Below are positions 46,215 through 56,406 of a stretch of DNA of 64,000 nt, one piece after another. Source of the DNA: Oleiagrimonas sp963817755 (GTDB lineage Bacteria; Pseudomonadota; Gammaproteobacteria; Xanthomonadales; Rhodanobacteraceae); the NCBI GenBank assembly GCA_963817755.1, contig CAWFPB010000001.1, positions 593,871 to 657,870 on the forward strand, in the 5' to 3' direction. The position numbers and the translations under genes were made by a program. How positions within the stretch are numbered: position 1 is the first letter of the stretch; each line of letters opens with the position of its first letter. The notes below the pieces were generated by a model. That model searched no databases. It was given only the letters and a program-made list of their open reading frames with translations, and was not told the origin of the DNA.

Positions 46215-48899
46215 GTGCCCAGCAAACCCGCGCCCCGCCTGCTGCCCGCCCTGCCGCGCCTGCCGCGCGCGGTGCCGCGTTCGGGCGTGTCGGCCGATGC
46301 ACGCCGCGCATTGCGGCAACTGGTGGCCGATGCCGATCGAGCCCTGGCCACGTCCTTCGCCGCCGGCGCCGAGGCCGGGGCACTGGTGCATCGGCGCGCG
46401 CAAGCCGTGGACCGGTTGCTGGTGCACATCTGGACCGCCTTCCTGGGTGCGCCGGAGGACGCGGCGCTGTTTGCCGTGGGCGGCTACGGGCGCGGCCTGC
46501 TGTTCCCGCACTCGGACGTGGACCTGCTGGTGCTGGTCACGCCCAAGGCCGGACGGCGCTGGGCGCCGGCGCTGGAGCGTTTCTTCGCCTGCCTGTGGGA
46601 CATCGGCCTCAAGCCCGGCAGCGCGGTGCGCGATGCCGACCAGTGCCGCGCACTGGCGTCCGAGGACGTGAGCGTGTTCACCAGCCTGATCGACGGTCGT
46701 TGGCTGGCCGGTGACGCGGCCATGCGCGCCCCGTTCGCGTCGATCGTGGAGGATCCGGGCCTTTGGCCGCCGCAGGCCTACCTGGAGGCCAAGCTGGCCG
46801 AGCAGGCCGAGCGCCACGCGCGCCACGACGACACAGCGCACAACCTGGAGCCGAACCTCAAGGACGGCCCCGGCGGCTTGCGCACGCTGGACCTGATGCG
46901 CTGGCTTGGACGGCGCATCGCCGGGGTCGGCGACTTCGATGCCATGGCTGCCGAGGGCCTGCTCGACCCGGCCGAACGCGAGGCCATCGACGGAGCCGAG
47001 GCGACGCTGCAGCGCTACCGCTTCGCCCTGCACCTGGAGGCCGGGCGCGCCGAGGAACGCCTGCTGTTCGACTACCAGCGCGCGCTGGCCTCGCGCCTGG
47101 GCTTCGAGGACGAGCACGCCAAGAACCTCGGCGTGGAGCAGTTCATGCAGGGCTACTATCGCGCTGCCACGGTGATCGAGCGCCTGGGCGTGCAGCTCGG
47201 CGAGCGCTTCGAGGAGCTGCTCGAACCGGACGTCGAACCCGAACCCCTGAGCGAGGACTTCGTGCGCCTGGGCACGCGCCTGGAGCCGCGCGACGTGGAC
47301 CTGTACCTGCGCCGACCGGCGGCGCTGATCGAGGGCTTCGTGCTGCGCCTGGATCATCCGGAGCTGGTCGGCTTCACCGCCGAGGCCATGCGCCGCATCC
47401 AGCAGGCCGTGGCCGACCTGGGCGAGTGCATCGGCGAGGACCGCGCCGTCCTCGATGCCCTGCTGGCACTGCTGCGCCGCGGCTCGCCGGCGGTGGAGGC
47501 GCTGTGGCGCATGAACCGGTTCGGACTGCTGGCGGCGATCCTGCCGGCGTTCGCGCGCGTGGTCGGGCGCATGCAGTACGACCTGTTCCACGTCTACACC
47601 GTGGACGAGCACACCATGCGCGTGCTGCGCAACGTGGCGTACTTCGCCGACCCGCAGGCGCGTCGCGAATTCCCCATTGCATGCGAGATCTGGTCGACCC
47701 TGGATCGCCCGGAAATCATGCTGCTGGCCGCACTGTTCCACGACATCGCCAAGGGCCGCGGCGGCGACCACTCGGTGCTGGGCGAGGCCGATGCACGCGC
47801 CTTCTGCAAGCGCCTGGGACTGTCCGACGAGGACGGCGCGCTGGTCGCCTGGCTGGTGCGCTGGCACCTGCTGATGAGCACCACCGCGCAGCGCCAGGAC
47901 ATCACCGACCCGGACGTGGTGCACCGCTTCGCCACCGAGGTCGGTGACTGGGAACACCTGGACCACCTGTACCTGCTGACCATCGCCGACATCATCGGCA
48001 CCAGTCCGAAGCTGTGGAACTCCTGGAAGGACCGCCTGCTGGCCGACCTGTACGTGGCCGCCCGCTACGCGCTGCGTTCGGACCTGGCGCTGCCGCTGCG
48101 TGCCGACGCGCGCGTGCGCGACTGCCGCGAGCGGGCCCTGGCGCTGCTGCTGGACGAGGGGTTCGAGGCCGGGCAGGTGGCGCACGTGTGGGCCGACTTC
48201 CCCGACCTGAGCTTCCTGCGCCACCGGCCCGAGCAGGTGGCCTGGCAGACTGCGGCCATCCTCAATGCCGGCGGGCAACTGCCGCTGGTGGAGGTGCACC
48301 CGTTCTCGGTGCGCGGCTGCACCGAGGTGTTCGTCTACGACCGCGACCGCGACGGGCTGTTCGCCACCGTCACCGCGATGCTCGACCGCATGCGCTTCTC
48401 GGTGGTGCAGGCGCGCGTGCTCGGATCCAACACCGGCATGGCGCTGGACACCTTCCTGCTGCTGGAGTCCGAAACCCAGGAACCGGCCAGCCTCGAACGC
48501 GCCGAGGACCTGCGCACCCGTCTCATGCGGGCCCTGGCGCGTCCGGCCCGCGCGCAACCGGCCAAGCGCGGCCTGTCGCGGCGACAGCGCCATTTCCAGA
48601 TGGCGCCGCGCATCGAATTCACCGACGATGCCGCTGCCGGGCGCACCCAGCTGGCGCTGGTCTGCAGCGACCGGCCCGGCCTGCTGGCCGAGGTCGCCAA
48701 GACCTTCCTGGAAACCGGCGTGCGGGTGCACGATGCGCGCATCGCCACCTTCGGCGAGCGCGTGGAGGACTTCTTCCAGCTGACCGACCGCGAGAACGAT
48801 CGCCTGGAGCAACCGCTGCGCGAGCAGCTGCGCGAGGCGCTGCTGGCGCGCGTCGGGCCGCAGCGCGGCCGCGCCGAATCGCGCTCCCGCGCCTCGTGA
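46215..48899 (+). CDS. glnD: Bifunctional uridylyltransferase/uridylyl-removing enzyme GlnD
   Basis: 894 residues (E. coli 890). Sensor of glutamine that adds or removes UMP on PII proteins and so controls nitrogen assimilation. The nucleotidyltransferase site GGYGRGLLFPHSDVDLLVLV lies near 88-108, the HD hydrolase site LFHDIAKGRGGDHS near 507-520, and two ACT domains at the C-terminus (DRDRDGLFATVTAML near 708 and DRPGLLAEVAKTFLETG near 818). The start is GTG at 46215 with a weak AAGG upstream; a later start is possible because the first 40 residues are poorly conserved. Confidence 0.96.
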   Translation: MPSKPAPRLLPALPRLPRAVPRSGVSADARRALRQLVADADRALATSFAAGAEAGALVHRRAQAVDRLLVHIWTAFLGAPEDAALFAVGGYGRGLLFPHSDVDLLVLVTPKAGRRWAPALERFFACLWDIGLKPGSAVRDADQCRALASEDVSVFTSLIDGRWLAGDAAMRAPFASIVEDPGLWPPQAYLEAKLAEQAERHARHDDTAHNLEPNLKDGPGGLRTLDLMRWLGRRIAGVGDFDAMAAEGLLDPAEREAIDGAEATLQRYRFALHLEAGRAEERLLFDYQRALASRLGFEDEHAKNLGVEQFMQGYYRAATVIERLGVQLGERFEELLEPDVEPEPLSEDFVRLGTRLEPRDVDLYLRRPAALIEGFVLRLDHPELVGFTAEAMRRIQQAVADLGECIGEDRAVLDALLALLRRGSPAVEALWRMNRFGLLAAILPAFARVVGRMQYDLFHVYTVDEHTMRVLRNVAYFADPQARREFPIACEIWSTLDRPEIMLLAALFHDIAKGRGGDHSVLGEADARAFCKRLGLSDEDGALVAWLVRWHLLMSTTAQRQDITDPDVVHRFATEVGDWEHLDHLYLLTIADIIGTSPKLWNSWKDRLLADLYVAARYALRSDLALPLRADARVRDCRERALALLLDEGFEAGQVAHVWADFPDLSFLRHRPEQVAWQTAAILNAGGQLPLVEVHPFSVRGCTEVFVYDRDRDGLFATVTAMLDRMRFSVVQARVLGSNTGMALDTFLLLESETQEPASLERAEDLRTRLMRALARPARAQPAKRGLSRRQRHFQMAPRIEFTDDAAAGRTQLALVCSDRPGLLAEVAKTFLETGVRVHDARIATFGERVEDFFQLTDRENDRLEQPLREQLREALLARVGPQRGRAESRSRAS

Positions 48900-49005
48900 A
48901 CCCGTGCGGGCCGGCGCACACGGTCGTCGCTGTCTTTGTGGCTGCACCGGGGACGGCGTAGGATTCGCGAACCGCATGCAACGCGTCGAGAAGGGAACAC
49001 CACCG

Positions 49006-49626
49006 ATGAATACACGGCTTACTGGCACCGTGCTGGCGGCAACGCTGGCGCTGGCCGCGACCTGCGCCACCGCCCGGGCGGGCGTGCACAAGGCCGCGCC
49101 GCACAAGGCAAAGGCGCAAACCACCTGGATCCATCCGGTGATCGCGAAGTTCGGCGGCGTGCATCCGCGCAGCGACGTGGACATGCAGCCCGACCCGCAC
49201 GCCGTGTACAAGGTCTTCGTCGACGTGGTCGGCTACAGCAAGGACCCGTCCCGGATGGATGGCTCGCTGCAGCGCCTGGCACGGCTGGTGAACCTGATGG
49301 GGTTCGCCAAGGTGCCCGCGCGCAACGTGCACATCGTGGCCCTCCTGGACGAGCGCGCCAGCGTGGCTGCGCTGACCGACAAGGCCTATGTGCGCATGAT
49401 CCAGTCGCACGAGCCCAAGCGGGCCAAGGGCCTCACCGGCAACCCCAACCTGCCGATCATCCACGCGTTGAAGAAGGCCGGCGTGAAGCTGATGGTCTGC
49501 AGCCAGATGATGGCCGGCATGGGGCTGAAGGACAGCGACATCGATCCCAGCGTGACCATCACCCTGTCCGGCCTGACCGATCCGGTCATCTACGGCAACC
49601 GGGGGTACACCTTCATGCGCCTGTAA
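49006..49626 (+). CDS. Secreted DsrE/DsrF-like protein
   Basis: 206 residues. A signal peptide (MNTRLTGTVLAATLALAATC, cleavage probably after ATARA) precedes a DsrE-fold domain: YKVFVDVVGYSKDP, ARNVHIVALLDERA, then NPNLPIIHALKKAGVKLMVC with a single conserved cysteine, and TLSGLTDPVIYGNRGYTFM. Cytoplasmic DsrE proteins handle persulfide sulfur; exported single-domain versions (COG1416-like) are common and uncharacterised. AAGG lies about a dozen bases before the ATG. It sits between glnD and dapD with its own terminator behind it. Function is inference from fold. Confidence 0.8.
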   Translation: MNTRLTGTVLAATLALAATCATARAGVHKAAPHKAKAQTTWIHPVIAKFGGVHPRSDVDMQPDPHAVYKVFVDVVGYSKDPSRMDGSLQRLARLVNLMGFAKVPARNVHIVALLDERASVAALTDKAYVRMIQSHEPKRAKGLTGNPNLPIIHALKKAGVKLMVCSQMMAGMGLKDSDIDPSVTITLSGLTDPVIYGNRGYTFMRL

Positions 49627-49650
49627 GGGGCGCTGCCGGTGGTGACGAAG

Positions 49651-49680
49651 CGGCCGTCGCGGCAACGCGGCGGCCGTTTT
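49651..49680 (+). terminator. Intrinsic terminator after the DsrE-like gene
   Basis: An 11-bp stem with one G-U pair (49651-49661 with 49666-49676) closed by a GCAA tetraloop is followed by TTTT. It lies 25 bp after the stop. Confidence 0.85.
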
Positions 49681-49715
49681 CCATTCCGGCCGCGACCACA
49701 GGCGGCGTGCATCGA

Positions 49716-49721
49716 TATACT
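49716..49721 (+). promoter_or_regulatory. Candidate dapD promoter (-10 TATACT)
   Basis: TATACT lies 38 bp before the dapD ATG and just after the preceding terminator, so a new transcript must begin here. The -35 region (CGACCA at 17 bp) is weak. Confidence 0.45.
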
Positions 49722-49759
49722 CTTTGACTCTTGTCCCTCGAACACCGGATACCCCACGC

Positions 49760-50583
<824 letters not shown>

Positions 50584-50587
<4 letters not shown>

Positions 50588-50940
50588 GCGTCACCGTGTA
50601 CGGCCTGAAGACCTGCGACACCTGCCGCAAGGCGCGCAAGTGGCTGGACCGCTTCGAGGTCGCTTACGACTTCGTCGACTACCGCGAACATCCCGTGCCG
50701 GCCGCCACGCTCAAGGACTGGGCCGGCCAGCTGGGTGGCTGGGAGAAGCTGGTCAACAAGTCCTCCACCACCTGGCGCAACCTGCTGCCGCAGCGCAAGA
50801 ACCCGGGCAGCGACCCGGAATGGACGCTGCTGATCAAGGAGCATCCCGCGCTGGTACGCCGTCCGGTGGTGGTGCTCGAGGACGGCCGCGTCAGCGTCGG
50901 CTTCAAGGACAACCTGTTCAAGACCCTGTTCGGACGCTGA
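50584..50940 (+). CDS. yffB: ArsC/Spx-family protein, YffB type
   Basis: 118 residues (E. coli YffB 118). Thioredoxin-fold ArsC-like protein with CDTC at 11-14 (GLKTCDTCRKARKWL), SSTTWRNLLP and the end RRPVVVLEDGRVSVGFKDN. YffB is proposed to be a glutathione-dependent thiol reductase; true arsenate reductase activity is unproven. yffB next to dapE is a conserved gammaproteobacterial pair; here the VIT gene sits between them. Its ATG overlaps the dapD stop. Confidence 0.92.
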
Positions 50941-50941
50941 C

Positions 50942-52003
50942 ATGAAGCACGCCGTGGCCCGCCACTACCTGACCAACCTGCGCATCGAGCGCGACAACGC
51001 CACCCTGTACGCCGGCCTGGCCGCGCTCAGCGACGACGCCCGCGCCGCGCGCGCCTACCGCCGCATCGCCGAGGCCGAGCGCGCCAACGCGATGTTCTGG
51101 ATCGACCAGCTGCGCGAGCTGGATATCACCCCGCCGGTGCACCGCACCGGGCTGCGCGTGCGCGTTTTGCTGTGGCTGGCGGCGCGCTTCGGCGCCGACT
51201 TCGTGATGCCCTCGGTGGCGCGCATCACCCACGCCGACCACCATGCCACGCCGGTCGACCGCCAGGACTACCGCAATCATTTCAAGCAGGATGCCCGGCA
51301 CACGCTGCCGCGCAGCGGCCTGCACGGGCAGGGCGGCAACACCCTGCGTGCCGCGGTGCTGGGTGCCAACGACGGCCTGGTGTCCAACGTCAGCCTGGTC
51401 ATGGGCATGGCCGGTGCGGCCGTGACCGACCATTCGGTGGCGCTGGCCGGTCTGGCCGGTCTGGTCGCCGGCGCTTGCTCGATGGCGCTGGGCGAATGGC
51501 TGTCGGTCAACAGCTCGCGCGAGTTCTACCAGGCGCAGATCACCGCGCGCGCCGAGCGTCTGGCGGTGGCGCCGGAGGATTCGCGCCAGCGCATCGCCGC
51601 GATCTACCGCGACAAGGGACTGGGCGAGGCGGCGGCCGAAACCATGGCCGCGCAGCTGATCGAGAGCCCGCGCTCGGCGCTGGACCTTCTGGTGCGCGAG
51701 GACATGGGCGTGGACCCGGAGGAGCTGGGCGGCTCGGCCTGGGGCGCGGCGCTGTCCTCGTTCGTGCTGTTCGCGCTGGGCGCGGCCTTCCCGGTGGCGC
51801 CCTACCTGTTCCTGCACGGCCAGGCGGCCCTGATCGGCAGCGTGGTGTCCACCTCCGCGGGCCTGGCCCTGATCGCCTCAGCCACCTCGCTGTTCACCGG
51901 CCGCCCGGTCGGCTTCTCCATCGCACGCCAGTTCGCCATCACTGCCGCGGCCGCGGGGGTCACCTGGCTGCTGGGCAATGCCCTGGGGGCGGTGCTGGGC
52001 TGA
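50942..52003 (+). CDS. Ferritin-like domain plus VIT1/CCC1 transporter
   Basis: 353 residues. Residues 1-130 are helical and ferritin-like, with paired acidic positions (NLRIERDNATLYAGL, IAEAERANAMFW) that could bind a di-iron site. Residues about 140-353 are the VIT1/CCC1 (DUF125) transporter, beginning LRAAVLGANDGLVSNVSLVMGMAGA, with about five membrane helices and a cytoplasmic helical segment. The architecture matches membrane-bound ferritin (MbfA)-type iron or manganese exporters. It begins one base after yffB, so it is in the dapD-yffB transcript. Export of Fe(II) is inferred from family. Confidence 0.88.
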   Translation: MKHAVARHYLTNLRIERDNATLYAGLAALSDDARAARAYRRIAEAERANAMFWIDQLRELDITPPVHRTGLRVRVLLWLAARFGADFVMPSVARITHADHHATPVDRQDYRNHFKQDARHTLPRSGLHGQGGNTLRAAVLGANDGLVSNVSLVMGMAGAAVTDHSVALAGLAGLVAGACSMALGEWLSVNSSREFYQAQITARAERLAVAPEDSRQRIAAIYRDKGLGEAAAETMAAQLIESPRSALDLLVREDMGVDPEELGGSAWGAALSSFVLFALGAAFPVAPYLFLHGQAALIGSVVSTSAGLALIASATSLFTGRPVGFSIARQFAITAAAAGVTWLLGNALGAVLG

Positions 52004-52101
52004 CGCTGCGGGTTTCGTCCGTTCCGGCGGATCCCGCGGACGGCGGACGGTGCCCGGCCTACGCTATGCTCGTGGCGACCCTGGTTCATGGATAGTCGTT
52101 G

Positions 52102-53235
52102 ATGTCCGACGTGCTTGATCTCACTCGCGAACTGATCTGCCGCCGTTCGGTGACGCCGGACGATGCCGGTTGCCAGGATCTCGTCGCCGAGCGGCTGGCG
52201 CGTGCCGGGTTCGGCATCGAACGCCTTCGTTACGGCGAGGTGGACAACCTGTGGGCCACGCACGGAGACGGCGACGCACCGACGCTGGTGTTCCTGGGCC
52301 ACACCGACGTGGTGCCCAGCGGCCCGGAGGACGCCTGGGCCACGCCGCCGTTCGAGCCCACCGTCCGCGACGGCGTGCTGCACGGGCGCGGCGCGGCCGA
52401 CATGAAGGGCAGCGTGGCCGCCATGGTGGTGGCGCTGGAGGCCTTCGTCGCCACGCATCCCGGGCATCGGGGGCGCGTGGCGCTGCTGCTGACCAGCGAC
52501 GAGGAGGGCGACGCCATCGACGGCGTGCGCAAGGTGGCCGACGTGTTCAAGGCACGCGGCGAGCGCATCGACTGGTGCGTGGTCGGCGAGCCGTCGGCGA
52601 AGGATTCCCTGGGCGACCTGATCCGCGTCGGTCGGCGCGGCTCGCTGTCGGCCCGCATGACCGTGCGCGGCGTGCAGGGCCATGTCGCCTATCCGCACCA
52701 GGCCGACAACCCGATCCACAAGCTCGCCCCGGCGCTGGCCGAACTGGTTGCCGAACACTGGGACGACGGCAACGACGACTTCCCGCCGACTTCGCTGCAG
52801 GTGTCCAACATCCATGCCGGGACCGGCGCCAACAACGTCATCCCGGGCCGCGTCGAGGTGGTGTTCAACTTCCGCTACGGCACCGCCAGCACCGCCGAGG
52901 GCCTGCGCGCGCGTGCCGAGGCGATCCTCGACCGCCACGGACTGGAGCGGGACATCCACTGGCACGATTCGGGCCGGCCGTTCCTGTCGCCGCCCGACGG
53001 CAAGCTGCGCGAGGCCGTGGTCGCCGTGTGCCGCGAGCAGGCCGGCATCGATCCGGAACAGAGCACCGGTGGCGGCACCTCGGACGGACGCTTCATCGCG
53101 CCGCTGGGCGTGGAGGTGGTCGAGCTGGGCCCGGTCAACGCCACCATTCACAAGGTCGACGAGTGCGTGGCCATCGACGACCTGGAGCGCCTGCCGACGC
53201 TGTATCGAGATATCGCGCAGCGCCTGCTGGGATAG
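52102..53235 (+). CDS. dapE: Succinyl-diaminopimelate desuccinylase
   Basis: 377 residues (E. coli 375). M20 zinc peptidase-family enzyme of the lysine/DAP pathway. Metal ligands appear in FLGHTDVVPSG (His), RGAADMKGS (Asp), TSDEEGDA (Glu pair) and GPVNATIHKVDE (His). The ATG at 52102 is immediately preceded by an in-frame TTG. It works two steps after DapD, encoded just upstream. Confidence 0.97.
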   Translation: MSDVLDLTRELICRRSVTPDDAGCQDLVAERLARAGFGIERLRYGEVDNLWATHGDGDAPTLVFLGHTDVVPSGPEDAWATPPFEPTVRDGVLHGRGAADMKGSVAAMVVALEAFVATHPGHRGRVALLLTSDEEGDAIDGVRKVADVFKARGERIDWCVVGEPSAKDSLGDLIRVGRRGSLSARMTVRGVQGHVAYPHQADNPIHKLAPALAELVAEHWDDGNDDFPPTSLQVSNIHAGTGANNVIPGRVEVVFNFRYGTASTAEGLRARAEAILDRHGLERDIHWHDSGRPFLSPPDGKLREAVVAVCREQAGIDPEQSTGGGTSDGRFIAPLGVEVVELGPVNATIHKVDECVAIDDLERLPTLYRDIAQRLLG

Positions 53236-53306
53236 ACTCGTGACCTCGTCGGGCTGCCCATGCGATGAGTCCGTGCCGGATGCAGTCAAGCCGAGGAGGT
53301 ACGAAG

Positions 53307-53707
53307 ATGTCACTCGATCTTGCGGCCAAGGCCGTGGCTTTGTGGGCGGGCATCCTGGTGCTCGCGGTGCTCAACGGCCTGCTGCGCGAACGCGTGCTGG
53401 TGCCCGCGCTCGGCGCCGTGCCGGGGCAGGTGCTCAGCGGTCTGCTGCTGTCCGCGCTGATCCTGGGCGCGACCTGGCTGTGCCTGCCCTGGTTGGCGTG
53501 CGCGAAGGCCGATTGCTGCTGGGCGTGGGCCTGGGCTGGTTGGTGCTGACCCTGATCTTCGAGTTCGGCTTCGGCCTGCTGCGCGGGAAGTCCCTGCCCG
53601 AGCTGTTGCAGGCCTACACGTTCACGGACGGCAACCTGTGGCCCGTGGTGCTCGTGGTCACGGTCTTCGCGCCGTGGCTGGCGGCGCGGCTGCGGGGCTG
53701 GTTGTAG
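53307..53707 (+). pseudogene. Frameshifted small membrane protein gene
   Basis: The 401-nt reading unit is not a multiple of three. Frame 1 from ATG 53307 (AGGAGG eight bases upstream) encodes MSLDLAAKAVALWAGILVLA through LPWL. The natural continuation GVREGRLLLGVGLGWLVL to APWLAARLRGWL is in another frame and ends at TAG 53707. Adding one G in the TTGGC near 53491-53497 restores a 133-residue protein with about four hydrophobic helices and the marked stretch YTFTDGNLWP. I recall similar intact small membrane proteins in Xanthomonadales. The break is either a real mutation or a sequencing error. Function unknown. Confidence 0.75.
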
Positions 53708-53735
53708 CGCCGGGGGCTGCGCGCGATGTGAAGGG

Positions 53736-53981
53736 CTATTTCGCCATCCGGTTGTAGATCCAGGCGATGATCGCGCCGCCGATGTAGCCGTCCACGAAGG
53801 CCCAGATCCCGCCGATGATGGCGCCGATCACACTGGGGGCGTAGCCGATGTACAGCGAGGACAGCGCCTCGACCAAGCCGGCACCCCAGCCGAACATGGC
53901 GGTGATGCCGCACAAGAGTACGGAAACGCCCCACATGGCGCCGATGCCGACGCCCAGGGCATGCACGGAAAGCTTGTTCAT
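53736..53981 (-). CDS. Small glycine-rich membrane protein (holin-like label, role unknown)
   Basis: 81 residues with two hydrophobic segments; motifs IGYAPSVIGAIIGGIWAFVD and GAIIAWIYNRM are typical of a small family often auto-labelled bacteriophage holin, although no phage genes are near. GGAG eight bases before the ATG at 53981 supports this start over the upstream ATG at 54032. It faces the frameshifted gene (28 bp between stops) and follows the S9 peptidase's opposite end by 153 bp of spacer with nothing notable. Confidence 0.75.
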   Translation of the reverse strand: MNKLSVHALGVGIGAMWGVSVLLCGITAMFGWGAGLVEALSSLYIGYAPSVIGAIIGGIWAFVDGYIGGAIIAWIYNRMAK

Positions 53982-54134
53982 GAGATGGCTCCAGGTGCAC
54001 ATGGAAGGCGGAACATACACCCGCCATTCCATTCTAGACCCGTTGCCATCCCGGGGATGCCGGAGCCTGCGGTGCTGCCGGGTCCTTTGCTCGGCCCGGC
54101 AGCACGCGGATGGAACGGGACGGCCGTGTCCGCC

Positions 54135-56162
54135 TCACGTCCCGAGGTGCTGGACCACCCACCGCTCGATGGCGCGGTAGTACATCTCGCGGTGCACTGG
54201 ATCGTGCGGCGAATGGCGACCGCCGGGCAGGCCGATGAACTTCACCGGGACGTGGCGGCTTTCCAGCGCGTGGTAGAGCGCGAACGATTCGGTGATCGGC
54301 ACGGTGATGTCGGCGGTGCCCGACAGGATCAGCGTCGGCGTGGTGATCTGCCCGGCGTAGGTGATCGGCGAGCCGGTGCGGTACAGCTTCGCGCTGGTCT
54401 TGTCCCACGGGCTGCCGCCCAGCGAGTCGCGGGTCCATGCCAGGTTGCCGGCGCCGGCCAGCTCGTATTCCTCGGTCCAGTCGACGGCGCCGTCGGCGAC
54501 CACCGCGCAGTTCCAGAAGTGCTGGTGCGAGATCAGCCAGGCGGTCATGTAGCCGCCGTAGGAATGACCCACCGCGGCGATGCGCTTGCGGTCCACCAGT
54601 CCCTTGTTCTCCAGCCGCTTCACGCCCGCCATCACGTCGCTGTCGGGACCGTGGCCCGGGTCGCGGTAGATGGCGTGCTCGTGCGCGCTGCCCAGGTTGT
54701 CGCTGCCGCGGTAGTTGGGCTCGAACACCAGGTAACCGTCGGCGGCGAAGCGCTCGCGCAGCGGACCGATCTCGCCGGTGTCGAAGCCCTCGATCGAGGC
54801 CGCTTCCGGGCCGCCGTGGCTGTAGACCACCAGGGGGTAGTGCTTGCCCTTCCGGTACCCGACGGGGTAGGTCAGGATGCCGTCGTTGACCTGGCCGTCG
54901 GGCGCCTTCCAGGTGACCTCCACACTGCGCGGCCAGGCGTGCTTTGCGAAACGGTCGTTGAGGTGGGTCAGCTGCACGGGCTTGGCGTGCGGCGACGTGA
55001 GCAGGTACAGCTCCGGCGCGCGGGTGGCACCGTCGGCGACCACCGCCATGGCGCCGCCTGGCGCCACCGACACGGACAGGGCGTTGAGCGCGCCCAGGTC
55101 GAGCGCGTGGCCCTTGCCGTGCAGCGGCTGCACGTACAGCGTGCTGTGCACGCCATGGTCGGCAATGCCGACCAGGCCGCGGCCATCGGGCAGCCAGGCG
55201 AAATTGCCGAACAGGTTGCGGTCCAGGTCGGCGCTGATGTCGCGCCCGCCATGGCCCAGGGCCGAGCCGACCTGCAGCTCCATGGCGCTGATCGGGCCGG
55301 GGCCGTGCGGGTACAGCCAGGCGACCGTGTGCCCGCGGGGCGCAAAGCGCGGGACGTACTCGTAGCGGTGCTTTCCGGTCAGCGGATGTTCGCGCCCGTT
55401 GGCCACGTCCACCGCCACGATGCGGGTGCGGTCGCTGTCGCTGTCGTAGGCATCGGCCTGCCGGGTGTAGACGATCCAGCGCCCGTCGGCCGACCACGAC
55501 GGCGCTGACACGCCACCGCCGAAGGGCGGGGCGGTCTCGAGCACGCTATTGCTGCCGTGGGTCAGCTGCTTGGTCTTGCCGCTGCGCAGGCGCAGCAGCC
55601 AGAGGTGCGAGGGCACCGCCGGGGTGGTCGACAGGTAGTTGACGTTGTGGATGTCGAACAGGTCGTGATGCGTGCGCCGGGCATCGGCACCGATCGGCGA
55701 CGGGTCCGGGGTCACGAAGGCCATGCGCTCGCCGTCCGGGCTCCAGGCGAACTGCTCCACGCCGCGCGGCGCGTGGCTGCGCTGGTCCGGGGTGCCTCCG
55801 CGGGCGGCCACGGTGTAGATCTGCGGCTTTTGCGAGCCGGCATGGGCGATGAATGCCAGGGTGCGGCCGTCGGGCGACCAGCGCGGCATGGCGATGTCGT
55901 GCAGGCTCGGTGCCAGCACCCGTGCCTTGCCGTCACGGGTGTCGATGATGCGCAGGGTCGCGTCGTAGCGGTCGTGGATGAAATCGGGGCGATGCGTCAG
56001 GAAGGCGATCCGATGGCCGCCGGGTGAAAATCGCGGCGATCCGATGCGTACCAGCTGGCGGAAATCCTTCAGTTTCGCCGGAGCGGAGGCGGCCGAAGCG
56101 AGACATGGCGCCAGCGCCAGCAGGAAGGTGGGCAGGAGAAGCGATCGGCATCGATGGAACAT
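54135..56162 (-). CDS. S9 family prolyl oligopeptidase-type peptidase, secreted
   Basis: 675 residues. A signal peptide (MFHRCRSLLLPTFLLALAPC, cleavage likely after ASA) is followed by a beta-propeller with WSPDGRTLAFIAH-type TolB-like blades and a C-terminal alpha/beta-hydrolase. The catalytic triad is visible: Ser534 in GHSYGGYM, Asp618 in GTADITVP and His650 in GGRHSPHD. This fits periplasmic acylaminoacyl- or dipeptidyl-peptidases. The ATG has TGGAGG seven bases upstream. It is divergent from the serine dehydratase gene. Confidence 0.93.
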   Translation of the reverse strand: MFHRCRSLLLPTFLLALAPCLASAASAPAKLKDFRQLVRIGSPRFSPGGHRIAFLTHRPDFIHDRYDATLRIIDTRDGKARVLAPSLHDIAMPRWSPDGRTLAFIAHAGSQKPQIYTVAARGGTPDQRSHAPRGVEQFAWSPDGERMAFVTPDPSPIGADARRTHHDLFDIHNVNYLSTTPAVPSHLWLLRLRSGKTKQLTHGSNSVLETAPPFGGGVSAPSWSADGRWIVYTRQADAYDSDSDRTRIVAVDVANGREHPLTGKHRYEYVPRFAPRGHTVAWLYPHGPGPISAMELQVGSALGHGGRDISADLDRNLFGNFAWLPDGRGLVGIADHGVHSTLYVQPLHGKGHALDLGALNALSVSVAPGGAMAVVADGATRAPELYLLTSPHAKPVQLTHLNDRFAKHAWPRSVEVTWKAPDGQVNDGILTYPVGYRKGKHYPLVVYSHGGPEAASIEGFDTGEIGPLRERFAADGYLVFEPNYRGSDNLGSAHEHAIYRDPGHGPDSDVMAGVKRLENKGLVDRKRIAAVGHSYGGYMTAWLISHQHFWNCAVVADGAVDWTEEYELAGAGNLAWTRDSLGGSPWDKTSAKLYRTGSPITYAGQITTPTLILSGTADITVPITESFALYHALESRHVPVKFIGLPGGRHSPHDPVHREMYYRAIERWVVQHLGT

Positions 56163-56406
56163 GGATTCCTCCAGGGCAGTGAAGAGGCATCCATGCAGCG
56201 GGAGCCGGACGCGGGGACGGCGCATGCCTCCGGCGTCAGGCGGCGGGGGCCATCCGGCGCCGTGCGCGCCGCGGACCGGAACCGTCCTGCGCGGGGGTCC
56301 TCTCCCGCGCGATCAAGCCCCCATCATAGAACCGATGGCTTGCCAATTCGAAGCCGCATGCGGGAACCTTCACGCACCCCTCCGCAATCCGCACGACGTC
56401 GCGACC

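Noticed and set aside
53736..53981. Bacteriophage holin reading of the small membrane protein
   Set aside because: No endolysin, phage structural or integrase genes are nearby, and the family is common on normal chromosomes; the label appears to be an annotation habit.
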